From positions 1 to 64,000 of the forward strand of contig JAFWZZ010000005.1 of assembly GCA_017522185.1 (NCBI GenBank): a stretch of 64,000 nt of DNA, read 5' to 3'. How positions within the stretch are numbered: the first letter of the stretch is position 1; each line of letters opens with the position of its first letter. The translations under genes were made by a program, and so were the position numbers. This document shows, one piece after another, positions 33,798 through 43,323 of the stretch. Under the pieces are notes generated by a model. It worked only from the letters and a program-made list of their open reading frames with translations. It searched no databases and had not been told where the DNA came from. Source of the DNA: Bacillota bacterium. GTDB lineage: Bacteria > Bacillota > Clostridia > Peptostreptococcales > Anaerovoracaceae.

Positions 33798-34739
33798 TTA
33801 AAAAATCAACTGGGATAATGGCAGCCAGATTGGTACGAATATGGTAATGATGGTGCCACTGATGAGACCTACCATACCCAGCTCTGGTCCGACCGCACGG
33901 GTCACCGGCATCAGCATGCTGTCCATACAGCCGCCTGCACCGGAAGCCACGGGACTGCCTTTGCTGATTTTTACCATAAGTGGCATCAATGCCACTGTGT
34001 ATACGTCTCTGGATACGTTGACGATGAAGCCGTAGGTTCCTGCCTCGATGCCGTAAGTTTCCGTCAGAAATGCGCCGGTCAGGCTGTAATAGCCCATGCC
34101 GCTGGCGGAAATCAGGGAGATGTCCAATGGCACGCCCAAAAGTGGTGCAATCAGCGCACCGCCGATGGCGGAGCCGACGAAAGTGGCGATTGGCATAATC
34201 ATGACGCGGAAGCCCAGTCTTTTGATATAGGTAAAGACCTCTTTATTGGATCCCAGAGAAATGCCGGCGCTCAGATACAGGAAAAAGAGGGACACCGTCA
34301 GGGCGTTGTCCAGAACCGTCTCGGAAATATCCGGAAACAGAAAACGGCCGCTCAGAATGCCGATGGCGATACAGCCTGGCATGATGATAATCAGCGGGTC
34401 GAACTTCTTATTCTCTTCTTCCTCGATGGGCTGGTTGTTCTCCATGGCCAGCTGAAGACGGATTTTCTCCAGAGGCATGATGGTCGCCTCACAGGCCCTT
34501 ACCACGGCCACACTGCAGGCGATGCCGCAGAAGGAAATCACCAGACAGTTGACACCGATGCGTCCCAGGTTGTTCATCACCTCGGGACTGACACCGATGT
34601 TGATGCCGATGATAGCCATCAGCACAAATAGGGCAATGCTCATCATGTAGTCAAAAACTTTTAATATATGTGGCGGAAGACCGCGCCAGTTGATGGCAGC
34701 GCCCACCGCGATACAGATGAACGGGATATATAGATTCAT
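33798..34739 (-). CDS. LysO-family lysine exporter-like membrane protein
   Basis: A 313-residue protein with about eight membrane spans. FLYLSAGISLGSNKEVF, ASGMGYYSLTGAFLTETYG, and SPVASGAGGCMDSMLMPVT match the LysO (YbjE) lysine-export family. It presumably exports lysine or a related amino acid. It follows the PLP enzyme at 34773 on the same strand with 33 bases between. Confidence 0.85.
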   Translation of the reverse strand: MNLYIPFICIAVGAAINWRGLPPHILKVFDYMMSIALFVLMAIIGINIGVSPEVMNNLGRIGVNCLVISFCGIACSVAVVRACEATIMPLEKIRLQLAMENNQPIEEEENKKFDPLIIIMPGCIAIGILSGRFLFPDISETVLDNALTVSLFFLYLSAGISLGSNKEVFTYIKRLGFRVMIMPIATFVGSAIGGALIAPLLGVPLDISLISASGMGYYSLTGAFLTETYGIEAGTYGFIVNVSRDVYTVALMPLMVKISKGSPVASGAGGCMDSMLMPVTRAVGPELGMVGLISGTIITIFVPIWLPLSQLIF

Positions 34740-34772
34740 GTAGTCTTCCTTTTCTAGTCTTTATTTTTATCC

Positions 34773-36149
34773 TTATTTTATCAGTTCAGGTGCTTCTTCT
34801 TCGATGATTGGAAGCATGTCTTTGAGGGCTTCTTCAATCATAGCAGTTCCGAAGAGGATGTCATCTCTCGTCATAGCAGTAGACATACAGAACATGCCCC
34901 GTTCTGCATCAAAGACGCCCTTGGTCAGCAGATCCAGATAGAGGATCTTGTTCAGCTCTTCGTGGGCAGATGCCACGTCACGATACTGTTTGACCTCTTT
35001 GTTGGTGAAGAGGATGTTGCGGATGGAGCCTGCTCCCAGAACCTGCATGTCCAGGCCCAGACGATCGTATACCTTCAGGACTTCCTCTGCGAACAGGTCA
35101 CCCAGTCCATTGACATGGTCTACTGCTGCCTGGTCGTAAGCCTGCATGGTTGCCAGGCCGGCTGCCATGGTGACTGCATTGCCGTTGAAAGTGCCGGAAT
35201 GATACATCTGTTTATTTCTAGGATCGTACAGTTCCATGATTTCACGTTTTCCGCCGAAGGCACCTACCGGAGTGCCGCCGCCGATGACCTTGCCCAGGGT
35301 GGTCAGATCCGGCGTAATGCCGTAGTATTTCTGTGCGCCGCCCAGAGACAGACGGTTGGTAACTACTTCATCGAAGATGAGCACGATGTTGTACTTTGTT
35401 GTGATTTCCCGGAGGAATTTCAGGTATTCAATGTCCGGTGTAATCTGTCCTGCGCTGCCCATAATCGGCTCGATGATAACACAGGCGATTTCATCGTAAT
35501 GTTCTTCGATGACCTTTCTGGTACGCTCGATATCGTTAAACGGAACGACCAGTACATCCTTCAGTGCGTTGGCGGAAACGCCACGGCTTTCCGGGATGAC
35601 TTTAATCTGGTCCAGGGTGCCGGCTTTCTTGATGTTCGGGTCTACGCTGGCTTCGAATACATCGGTGGTGCCGTGATAGCCGCCCTCTGTCTTCAGAATC
35701 TTTGCCTTTCCTGTGTATGCACGGGCAATTCGGAGAGCGTTCATGTTGGCTTCGGTGCCGGAATTGGTGTAACGAATCAGGTCGATACCAGGGAAACGTT
35801 CTGTCAGCAGTGCAGACAGTGCAATCTGCTTCTCAAAAGGTGCAGCATAGGCACTTCCTAATGCAATCTGTTTCTGTACTGCTTCTACGGTCTGCGGATG
35901 ACCGTGACCGTGAATCAGCGCTGTATAGTTGTTCTGGAAATCCAGAAGTTTGTGGCCGTCCACATCATAGAGGTATGCGCCTTTGCCGTACTCGATGAAA
36001 TTCGGGAACGGAAGGAAGAAGGTGGCGGTACGGGTATCGCCCCCAGGCAGGTATTCACATGCCTGCAGGTGAAGCTTATGGGAAACGGTTCTGTCCGCCG
36101 CGTATTTTGCTTTAATCTGATCGAAATAGATGTTGGTTTTCTCTTTCAT
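34773..36149 (-). CDS. Class III PLP aminotransferase, glutamate-1-semialdehyde aminomutase-like
   Basis: A 458-residue PLP enzyme: GHGHPQTVEAVQKQ, YTNSGTEANMNALRIARAYT, LIFDEVVTNRLSLGGAQKYY, and LGKVIGGGTPVGAFGG with the PLP lysine in LGK. It resembles HemL-like aminomutases, but no other heme genes are near. Its place in front of a LysO-like exporter suggests amino-acid conversion. Start follows AGGAGGT. Confidence 0.9.
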   Translation of the reverse strand: MKEKTNIYFDQIKAKYAADRTVSHKLHLQACEYLPGGDTRTATFFLPFPNFIEYGKGAYLYDVDGHKLLDFQNNYTALIHGHGHPQTVEAVQKQIALGSAYAAPFEKQIALSALLTERFPGIDLIRYTNSGTEANMNALRIARAYTGKAKILKTEGGYHGTTDVFEASVDPNIKKAGTLDQIKVIPESRGVSANALKDVLVVPFNDIERTRKVIEEHYDEIACVIIEPIMGSAGQITPDIEYLKFLREITTKYNIVLIFDEVVTNRLSLGGAQKYYGITPDLTTLGKVIGGGTPVGAFGGKREIMELYDPRNKQMYHSGTFNGNAVTMAAGLATMQAYDQAAVDHVNGLGDLFAEEVLKVYDRLGLDMQVLGAGSIRNILFTNKEVKQYRDVASAHEELNKILYLDLLTKGVFDAERGMFCMSTAMTRDDILFGTAMIEEALKDMLPIIEEEAPELIK

Positions 36150-36329
36150 GGTATTACCTCCTATCGGTGTTTATATTATAGCAAGAGTGTCTGCGGATTG
36201 TCTACGAAAAAGCGCAGAAAAGGGGCTGTGCTTCCGTTTTTTGTATAGGAGCTAAAGATTGATTTTCAGCTGTTTCTATGGTAGACTTTAGGGGTATATA
36301 TGTGAAAAAGACAAGTGAGGTACCCTGAT

Positions 36330-37646
36330 ATGGAAATTACAAAGGACATCAGATATATCGGCGTCAACGACCATGAAATCGACCTGTTTGAGGGGCAGTA
36401 TGTAGTGCCAAACGGCATGGCATATAACTCCTATGCAATCCTGGATGAGAAGGTTGCAATCATGGATTCTGTTGATGCGAATTTTACGGAAGAATGGTTT
36501 GCCAACATGGAGGTTGCGCTGGAAGGCCGTCAGCCGGACTATTTAATCGTCCAGCACATGGAGCCGGATCACTCCGCTAACATTTTTAATTTCACAGCAA
36601 AATATCCGGATGCTGTTGTCGTGGCATCTGACAGAGCTTTCGGCATGATGAAGAACTTCTTCGGCACCGACTTTGCGGAAAAACGCATCGTGGTTGGCGA
36701 AGGTGACGTGCTGTCTCTGGGAAATCATGAGCTGCACTTCGTGACCGCACCGATGGTACACTGGCCGGAAGTCATCATGACCTATGATGCATTTGACAAG
36801 GTGCTGTTCTCTGCTGACGCTTTCGGTAAGTTCGGTACGTTGGATGTGGAAGAGGATGACTGGGCCTGCGAAGCCAGAAGATACTACATCGGTATCGTAG
36901 GAAAATACGGCGGTCAGGTACAGAAACTGCTGGCAAAGGCAGCAGGACTGGACATTCAGAAGATTTGTCCGCTCCACGGTCCGGTGCTGACAGAAGACTT
37001 AGGCTATTACATCAACCTTTACGACATCTGGTCCGGCTACAGACCGGAAGAAAAAGGGGTTGTCATCAACTATACTTCCGTTTACGGCAACACAAAGAAG
37101 GCAGTGCTGAAGCTGGCAGAACTTTTGGAAGCAAAGGGCTGTCCAAAGGTTGTGGTAAACGACCTGGCAAGATGCGACTGGGCAGAAGCCGTAGAGGATG
37201 CGTTCCGTTATGACAAGATGGTACTGGCGACTACCACATATAACGGAGAAATCTTCCCGTTCATGAAACAGTTCATCGATCACCTGACAGAACGCAGCTA
37301 CAGCAACCGTCTGGTAGGTTTCATCGAAAACGGCAGCTGGGCGCCACAGGCAGACCGCATCATGAAGGGTATGCTGGAAAAGAGTAAGAACGTGAAATTC
37401 GCGAAAAGCGGCGTGAAGATTCTGTCCGCGTTAGATGATGAGAACCTGGCACAGCTGGAAACTTTGGCAGAAGAACTGGTCAACGGCCTGCCGGCCGAAG
37501 AGGTGGATGACACACCTTGTGAAGCACCAAAGAAAAAGTTCATCTGCAAGATCTGCGGCTATATCCATGAGGCAGACAGCCTGCCGGAAGGATTCGTGTG
37601 TCCGCTTTGCAAGCGCGGCCTGGAAGAGTTTGAAGAACTGAAATAA
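36330..37646 (+). CDS. fprA: Flavodiiron protein (FprA) with C-terminal rubredoxin
   Basis: A 438-residue A-type flavoprotein reducing O2 or NO to protect an anaerobe. Order: metallo-beta-lactamase-like diiron domain (1-245; HMEPDHSANI, H in MVHWPEV, ADAFGKFG, LHGPV), flavodoxin domain (250-390; VYGNTKKAVLKLAELL) and rubredoxin (395-438; CKICGYI, CPLCKRG). The built-in rubredoxin makes the enzyme partly self-sufficient in electrons. ATG 36330 fits better than GTG 36315. Confidence 0.95.
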   Translation: MEITKDIRYIGVNDHEIDLFEGQYVVPNGMAYNSYAILDEKVAIMDSVDANFTEEWFANMEVALEGRQPDYLIVQHMEPDHSANIFNFTAKYPDAVVVASDRAFGMMKNFFGTDFAEKRIVVGEGDVLSLGNHELHFVTAPMVHWPEVIMTYDAFDKVLFSADAFGKFGTLDVEEDDWACEARRYYIGIVGKYGGQVQKLLAKAAGLDIQKICPLHGPVLTEDLGYYINLYDIWSGYRPEEKGVVINYTSVYGNTKKAVLKLAELLEAKGCPKVVVNDLARCDWAEAVEDAFRYDKMVLATTTYNGEIFPFMKQFIDHLTERSYSNRLVGFIENGSWAPQADRIMKGMLEKSKNVKFAKSGVKILSALDDENLAQLETLAEELVNGLPAEEVDDTPCEAPKKKFICKICGYIHEADSLPEGFVCPLCKRGLEEFEELK

Positions 37647-37673
37647 GTAATTAAAATAAAATGAATGAAACGA

Positions 37674-37699
37674 AAGGACTCGAAAGAGTCCTTTTTTTG
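37674..37699 (+). terminator. Terminator after fprA
   Basis: AAGGACTC-GAAA-GAGTCCTT, a perfect 8-bp stem with GAAA tetraloop and T7 tail. Confidence 0.93.
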
Positions 37700-37979
37700 T
37701 CGGGCAGACTTTGTCAGTCAGAACCTTAGCTCTGGTAAAGCAGCCTCTGGTACCACATTTTCACAATCCCCTCGCAAAAATGGAAGTTTGCTTGATAAAT
37801 GAGGCTTTTGTGGTACGAACTGACACGATTTTGTACCGGGAAGAAGCCTTTTTACATCAAAAATGGAAAATCCAGAGAGTGGCAGTTATTTCGTGGTATA
37901 AAGAAGGCTTGTAAAGATGAAAAAGCAGGTGGTATAATGGGGATAGAGTATGGTATTCGAGAATGAAGAGGGGATAGAG

Positions 37980-38516
37980 ATGAGATTTGCATGGTGGGGA
38001 AAATACAGATTAAGAATATCACAAAGACGTGATGTCATACGTAGGCGTTTAGCATATGAAACAACCAATTTGGAAACAGAAATGTTTGCGAGGCGTGTGC
38101 TTTTTACAGGAAATGTGGAAGAAGATTCCTTTAAAATTATGAGAACTCGCATAGCAAGCAAGGCCTCTGATTTGTGCACCCGAGATAGTGGAAGTCCAGT
38201 ACTGCATGGACATATGTACGAAGCAGATGAGGAAACCATTATCGATATCAAGTGGAATCTGCCGATGCTATCTGTTATTTTTGCTTGTATTTGGCTTACG
38301 GGAATTGGCTTTGGCCTTTTTGTCGTAATTATGGCACAAGACTTTGCAGCAATATTCTGGGTGACCGTCATGTTGGCAATAGGGCTTTGGATGTTTTTTC
38401 CTGGAGTTGGTTCCAGCCTTACAGAGGTGAAAAAAACTTTAATCGATGTTATTGTGGCGCCAGGTGAATCGTGGCGTGAATACGAAGGCGATAAAGGAGA
38501 TGAATGGAATGTTTGA
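37980..38516 (+). CDS. Hypothetical protein with two membrane helices
   Basis: A 178-residue protein with a basic N-terminus (WWGKYRLRISQRR), and two helices at about 97-118 and 122-140 (LSVIFACIWLTGIGFGLFVV; FWVTVMLAIGLWMFF). I do not recognise the family. ATG 37980 follows GAGGGGAT. Its end overlaps the start of the YcxB-like gene at 38509 by eight bases, so they are translationally coupled and probably act together. Confidence 0.75.
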   Translation: MRFAWWGKYRLRISQRRDVIRRRLAYETTNLETEMFARRVLFTGNVEEDSFKIMRTRIASKASDLCTRDSGSPVLHGHMYEADEETIIDIKWNLPMLSVIFACIWLTGIGFGLFVVIMAQDFAAIFWVTVMLAIGLWMFFPGVGSSLTEVKKTLIDVIVAPGESWREYEGDKGDEWNV

Positions 38517-39000
38517 GACGACAGGTATAATCGACAGAGAATTTTATAACAAAGTGAAATCCACTCTCCTGGAAACCAGACAGAAAGCAATGTTCTTTGG
38601 CTTCATTATTCTGTTCCTGCTGTGCGCTGTGTTTCTGGATTTTTCCATTATTTTTCTCATCGGTGCGGTCATCCTGGTGGCAGAATACTTCTGGGTAATC
38701 AACCGTACGATTAAGATGAGTCTGGGCAGGCTGAAGGAACGCGTCGGTAGCGACGCCGTAAGAACGACGACCAGATTTCTGGAGGACTGCGTTGAGATCA
38801 CTTATGAAGGAGAAACCACAGAAACCGTCGCAGTGAAATACGATGTGTTCAACTCCATCATAAAGCATGACGCGGCATATATCTTAAGAACCGAATTCAA
38901 GCAGGCGGTGATGATTTTCAGGGAAAATATGACACCTGAAGAGGAAGCAAAACTGCTTGCATATTTAAAGACAAAACCGACAAAAATCAAGTGGAAATAA
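38509..39000 (+). CDS. YcxB-like membrane protein
   Basis: A 163-residue protein with two helices at about 25-65, then a soluble C-terminal part with EEEAKLLAYLKTK and a YcxB-type pattern (IKHDAAYILRTEFKQAVMIF). Function unknown; the YcxB fold is PH-like. ATG 38509 is nine bases after AAAGGAG; ATG 38500 touches that site. Confidence 0.75.
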   Translation: MFETTGIIDREFYNKVKSTLLETRQKAMFFGFIILFLLCAVFLDFSIIFLIGAVILVAEYFWVINRTIKMSLGRLKERVGSDAVRTTTRFLEDCVEITYEGETTETVAVKYDVFNSIIKHDAAYILRTEFKQAVMIFRENMTPEEEAKLLAYLKTKPTKIKWK

Positions 39001-39011
39001 GGAGGTATATC

Positions 39012-40427
39012 ATGGCTGTTTACAAATGTATCATTTGCGGATACGAATTTGATGAAGAAAAAGAAGGTAAGTCCTACGCGGAGCTGGAGAAATGTCCGCT
39101 TTGCAAGATGGGCAAAGAATATCTGGAATTGCAGGGCGGTGCGGCTGAAGAGACTCCTGCAGAAGAGGCACCTGCAGAAGAGGCAGCGGAACCGGAAGAT
39201 GCCGGCCTGGCTTATGATCCAAAGTTTACCCGGGAAGATCCTTCCTGCAGATATATGAAGGAAATCCATGAGATGGCAGTTTCCGGTCATTCCATCCATG
39301 CGGCCATGGGCACCCAGATGCCGATGCCGGGCTGGGATGATATCCTGCTCTTAGGTGCCCAGCTGAATCCGCCACCACTGGATGACGACGCTTTCGTCAA
39401 CACCTGGACTACCATCGGTAAGAAGGCAAAGAAACCGATGATGCTGGAAGGACCTGTTTACGTGTCCCACATGTCCTTTGGTGCACTTTCTGAAGAAATC
39501 AAAGTGGCCCTGGCCAAGGGTTCTGCTATGGCAAAGACGGCAATGTGCAGCGGCGAAGGCGGCATCCTGCCGGAAGAAATGGCAGCCTCTCACAAATATA
39601 TCTTTGAATATATTCCAAATAAATACAGCGTAACCGATGAAAACCTGCGTAATGCAGATGCCATCGAGATCAAAATCGGCCAAGGCACTAAGCCTGGCAT
39701 GGGCGGCCATCTGCCTGGCGAAAAGGTAACGGCACAGATCGCAGAAATCCGTGGCAAGAAGCAGGGCGAAGACATCCAGAGCCCAAGCAAATTCCCGGAA
39801 ATCAATTCCAAGGAAGACCTGAAGGCCATGGTTGATATGCTCCGTGAACGCTCCGACGGCAGACCAATCGGCATCAAAATCGCTGCAGGCCGCATTGAAA
39901 AAGATCTGGAATTCTGCGTCTTTGCGGAACCTGATTTCATCACCATCGACGGCAGAGGGGGCGCAACCGGCTCCAGCCCGTTCTTCTTAAGAGAGGCGAC
40001 CAGCGTGCCGACGATTTACGCACTGTACAGAGCAAGAAAATATCTGGATTCCGTAGGTTCTGACATCGACCTGGTCATCACAGGGGGTCTGCGCGTATCC
40101 TCCGATTTCGCAAAGGCCATTGCCATGGGTGCAGAAGCCATCGCAGTTGCGTCCGCTCCACTGATTGCGGCAGCATGTCAGCAGTACAGAATCTGCGGCA
40201 CAGGCGGCTGTCCGGTAGGAATCGCAACCCAGGATCCGGAACTGAGAAAGAGACTGAAGACAGACACTGCGGCGCAGCGCGTTGCCAACTACTTCAACGT
40301 GACCTTCGAAGAACTGAAGACCTTTGCAAGAATCACAGGCCATGATGACATCCACGATCTAACCGTAGATGACCTGGTAACCATCAACAGAGAAATCTCA
40401 GAATTTACAAATATCCCACACGCATAA
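39012..40427 (+). CDS. Rubredoxin-FMN glutamate-synthase-like oxidoreductase
   Basis: A 471-residue fusion. Residues 1-40 hold a rubredoxin-like domain (YKCIICGYEF, CPLCKMG), followed by a Glu/Ala linker, and from 75 on a glutamate-synthase-type FMN barrel (SHMSFGALSEEIKVALAKG, GQGTKPGMGGHLPGEKV, DGRGGATGSSP, GTGGCPVGIATQDPELRK with Cys for an Fe-S cluster). The glutaminase domain is missing, so it would use ammonia or be a different FMN reductase fed by rubredoxin. Start ATG 39012 follows AAGGAGG. It is followed by a flavodoxin-like reductase after 15 bases. Confidence 0.92.
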   Translation: MAVYKCIICGYEFDEEKEGKSYAELEKCPLCKMGKEYLELQGGAAEETPAEEAPAEEAAEPEDAGLAYDPKFTREDPSCRYMKEIHEMAVSGHSIHAAMGTQMPMPGWDDILLLGAQLNPPPLDDDAFVNTWTTIGKKAKKPMMLEGPVYVSHMSFGALSEEIKVALAKGSAMAKTAMCSGEGGILPEEMAASHKYIFEYIPNKYSVTDENLRNADAIEIKIGQGTKPGMGGHLPGEKVTAQIAEIRGKKQGEDIQSPSKFPEINSKEDLKAMVDMLRERSDGRPIGIKIAAGRIEKDLEFCVFAEPDFITIDGRGGATGSSPFFLREATSVPTIYALYRARKYLDSVGSDIDLVITGGLRVSSDFAKAIAMGAEAIAVASAPLIAAACQQYRICGTGGCPVGIATQDPELRKRLKTDTAAQRVANYFNVTFEELKTFARITGHDDIHDLTVDDLVTINREISEFTNIPHA

Positions 40428-40442
40428 GGAGACATAGAATAC

Positions 40443-41018
40443 ATGAAAGCATTGATCTTAATGGGAAGCCCTCGCAAGGGTGGAAACACAGCATCTTTGA
40501 CTGCACCCTTTGTCAGCGAACTGCAGGCAAAGGGCGTAAGCTGCAAAACCTTTGACGTATATGATATGGACCTGCGTCCATGTGTGGCTTGCAGAACCTG
40601 CCAGAAAGACTGGACAAAGTTCGGCTGCCCGCAGGACGACGACATGCAGCAGATTTTTGATGCAGCATTGGAGGCGGATCTAATCGTGGTTGCAAGCCCG
40701 ATTTATTCCTGGTACTGCACGCCGCCGGTGAAGAACGTGCTGGACCGCCTGGTTTACGGCATGAATAAGTACTACGGCGAAGAAATGGGTCCATCCATCT
40801 GGAAAGGCAAGAAGATGGCACTGATTTCCACCTGCGGTTATCCGGTGGAAAAGGGTGCGGATCTTTTCGAAGAAGGGATGAAGCGCTACGCGAAGCATTC
40901 CAGACTGCAGTATGTGGGCATGGCATGTGAGCGCCAGAGAAACTACGGCGAGCAGTTTATGGATGCAGAAAAAGAACAGGCGATGCGCGACTTCGCACAG
41001 AAGTGTATGGAGGAATAG
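40443..41018 (+). CDS. Flavodoxin-like NAD(P)H-dependent FMN reductase
   Basis: A 191-residue flavoprotein with the FMN phosphate loop GSPRKGGNTASL and PIYSWYCTPPVKNVLDR. The Cys set in CVACRTCQKDWTKFGC is the extended insertion seen in iron-sulfur flavoproteins (C-x2-C-x2-C-x4-7-C), so it may carry a 4Fe-4S cluster. Operon with the rubredoxin-glutamate synthase gene, a likely electron partner. Confidence 0.9.
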   Translation: MKALILMGSPRKGGNTASLTAPFVSELQAKGVSCKTFDVYDMDLRPCVACRTCQKDWTKFGCPQDDDMQQIFDAALEADLIVVASPIYSWYCTPPVKNVLDRLVYGMNKYYGEEMGPSIWKGKKMALISTCGYPVEKGADLFEEGMKRYAKHSRLQYVGMACERQRNYGEQFMDAEKEQAMRDFAQKCMEE

Positions 41019-41021
41019 ACG

Positions 41022-41732
41022 ATGAAAAAGTTCAGACTGGAACAGCCGTTTCTGGACATTTTCCCAGATGCAAAAATTGGTATTTTAGTATGCAAAGGCA
41101 TCAACAATCAGGTGACAGCCGAGGACAAGTACGCAGGTTATCTTGCCGATGCACAGAAAGAAGCCCTGCAGTATGTTGAAAACCCGGAGTTTACGGAGAA
41201 TCCGGTGATTCGTACCTGGAGAGATGCGTTTTACAAGTTTAAGACAAAGAAGGGAGCACGGTGCTCCATCGAAGCCATGCTGAAGCGCGTATCCAAAGGC
41301 AATTCCATTGGCACTATCAATCCGCTGGTAGATATCTACAATGGTATTTCCCTAAAGTACGGCGTGCCCGTTGGTGGGGAAGACATCGATAAATTCGAGG
41401 GTGACAACCGCCTGACCGTTGCAGAAGGTGGTGAAGAGTTCATCACCTACGGCAGCGACAAAAGCGAACCGCCATACGAAGGCGAAGTGGTTTACAAAGA
41501 CGAAGCCGGTGCCATCTGCAGATGCTTTAACTGGAGAGAATCCGTGCGCACCATGCTGACCGAGGAGACGACTAATGCCTTCATGTGCATCGAAACCGTC
41601 GCCGGCGAAAGAGACGACGTGCTGGAGGCTGCGCTTGAAGAGCTGAAGTCTTTGATTGAGACAGAGCTTGGCGGCGAAGTGACGAAACACGTGCTGTCCA
41701 AAGAAAACCCGGAAGTCGTGATCTGGGAATAA
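41022..41732 (+). CDS. B3/4-domain protein (PheRS beta-like editing fold)
   Basis: A 236-residue protein of the B3/B4 family, alike to the editing module of phenylalanyl-tRNA synthetase beta. Segments: KKGARCSIEAMLKRVSKGN, INPLVDIYNGISLKYGVPVG, and EVVYKDEAGAICRCFNWRES. Free-standing members may deacylate mischarged tRNA; this is not shown for most. It starts three bases behind the reductase. Confidence 0.88.
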   Translation: MKKFRLEQPFLDIFPDAKIGILVCKGINNQVTAEDKYAGYLADAQKEALQYVENPEFTENPVIRTWRDAFYKFKTKKGARCSIEAMLKRVSKGNSIGTINPLVDIYNGISLKYGVPVGGEDIDKFEGDNRLTVAEGGEEFITYGSDKSEPPYEGEVVYKDEAGAICRCFNWRESVRTMLTEETTNAFMCIETVAGERDDVLEAALEELKSLIETELGGEVTKHVLSKENPEVVIWE

Positions 41733-41748
41733 TGGAAAGGTAAGCAAT

Positions 41749-42630
41749 ATGACAAACCAAAGTGAATCAACCAAATCAAAGATGATGTTCCTGACGGCCA
41801 TGTTCATCTTTGGCTCCATCGGGATCTTCAGAAGATACATACCGCTGCCGTCGGGCACCATTGCCATGTGCAGAGGCTTCATCGGGGTGCTGTTCCTGCT
41901 GGCTGCTATGATAGTACTGCGGAAGAAGTTTTCCAAGACGGCCATCAAGGCCAACCTGCTGGTTCTGTGTGTTTCCGGTGCTTTGATTGGGTTTAACTGG
42001 ATCTTCCTCTTCGAGGCATACAACTATACAACCGTTGCCACGGCGACTTTGTGCTACTATATGGCACCGGTTTTTGTGATTCTGATGTCACCGATCGTAT
42101 TGAAGGAGAAACTGACGGGTAAGAAACTGATCTGTGCCATGGTGGCCCTTGCCGGCATGGTCCTGGTTTCCGGCGTCCTGGAAGTCGGTGTTTCCGGTCT
42201 TGCTGAGCTGAGAGGCATTCTCTTCGGCCTGGCAGCCGGCCTGCTCTACGGCAACATCATGCTGCTGAACAAGAAACTCCACGACATTGAAGGCTATGAC
42301 AAGTCTTTGGTGCAGCTTTTTATGGCAGCACTGGTACTTGTGCCTTATGTGGTTTTGGTAGAATGGGACGCGGTTGCTGCAGTAACATGGACACCGCTGG
42401 TGGTTATCATGCTGCTGATTGTAGGGATGATTCACACCGGTTTCGCCTATACCATTTATTTCGGTGCTATGAGCGGCATGAAGGCCCAGACCATCGCGCT
42501 GTACAGCTATCTGGATCCGATTATCGCGGTGATGCTGTCTGCCGTACTGCTTCACGAAAACCTAAGCATTGCGGGCTGGATTGGTGCGGTGCTGATTATT
42601 GGGGCGACGGCAATCAGTGAAAGGGAGTAG
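41749..42630 (+). CDS. EamA/DMT-family transporter
   Basis: A 293-residue membrane protein with ten spans in two EamA repeats (TAMFIFGSIGIFRRYIPLP; GILFGLAAGLLYGNIMLLNK; YLDPIIAVMLSAVLLHE). A metabolite exporter of unknown substrate. Last gene of the 39012-42630 run. Confidence 0.92.
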   Translation: MTNQSESTKSKMMFLTAMFIFGSIGIFRRYIPLPSGTIAMCRGFIGVLFLLAAMIVLRKKFSKTAIKANLLVLCVSGALIGFNWIFLFEAYNYTTVATATLCYYMAPVFVILMSPIVLKEKLTGKKLICAMVALAGMVLVSGVLEVGVSGLAELRGILFGLAAGLLYGNIMLLNKKLHDIEGYDKSLVQLFMAALVLVPYVVLVEWDAVAAVTWTPLVVIMLLIVGMIHTGFAYTIYFGAMSGMKAQTIALYSYLDPIIAVMLSAVLLHENLSIAGWIGAVLIIGATAISERE

Positions 42631-42639
42631 GCTTGCTAA

Positions 42640-42833
42640 TTTTCCGTTCTACTGTGTTGCTTGCGCTTCTTTGGTACTTGAAGCCCTAGCCCGATTTCTT
42701 GTAGAAATCGTGGCAGGTCTCATGCGAGAAACTCCCAAATTTTAATTTGGTGAGTTTTACCGCCACGTACTATCAGTACGCTCCGTTCCTCAGAAGCTTA
42801 GCGCCTTGTATAACGAAAAATTTTCTGCGCCTA
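42640..42833. repeat. Palindromic intergenic repeat, MITE-like
   Basis: No gene. The two ends are imperfect inverted repeats (AATTTTCCGTTCTAC at 42640 and, on the other strand, AATTTTTCGTTATAC at about 42822). Inside are the hairpins GATTTC/GAAATC, ACTCCCAAATT/AATTTGGTGAGT and CGTACT/AGTACG. This resembles the dispersed palindromic elements of Clostridia, which often include GGAACGGAGCGTACT. Only one copy is in the window. Confidence 0.55.
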
Positions 42834-42852
42834 AAGAAAGTAGAGGTTTAAG

Positions 42853-43311
42853 ATGAAAAGTAATCTTTTTGACAAAATTACGGCGATGCTGTCCATCTTG
42901 ATTCTGCTGGCGGCGACCCTGTTCGTGATCCTGCATTGGGGCGAAATGCCGGAACAGATTCCAAGTCACTATAATTTCAAAGGCGAAGTGGACGATTACG
43001 GCGGTAAGGGAATTCTTGTGTTTACCCTGGTTATGGGCTGGGTGATGCTTTTGACCTTCTGGATTGTGGGGATGTTTCCAAAGTATTGGAACACGGGCGT
43101 GGAGCGTACGCCTGCCAATGAAGCAGCAGTCAACCGTATCATCAGAGACATGATGAGCGTGATGCAGATCTTTCTGGCGGTTATGTTTTCTTATATGTCT
43201 GTGACGCCGGCGCTTGGTGTAAATATGGGTAGATGGTTCACACCGGTATTTTTACTGGCAATCTTTGGAACGATTATTGTTACAGTGGTCAGATTGATTC
43301 GCAACCGATAG
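42853..43311 (+). CDS. DUF1648 membrane protein
   Basis: A 152-residue protein with four spans. ATLFVILHWGEMPEQIPSHY, followed by NFKGEVDDYGGK, is the DUF1648 signature, which also forms the N-terminal part of SdpI immunity proteins. Function unknown. Operon with the gene at 43324. Confidence 0.88.
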   Translation: MKSNLFDKITAMLSILILLAATLFVILHWGEMPEQIPSHYNFKGEVDDYGGKGILVFTLVMGWVMLLTFWIVGMFPKYWNTGVERTPANEAAVNRIIRDMMSVMQIFLAVMFSYMSVTPALGVNMGRWFTPVFLLAIFGTIIVTVVRLIRNR

Positions 43312-43323
43312 GAGGGCGTACAT

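Noticed and set aside
37711..37914. A 67-codon open frame after fprA
   Set aside because: No ribosome site, no recognisable sequence, starts just beyond the terminator.
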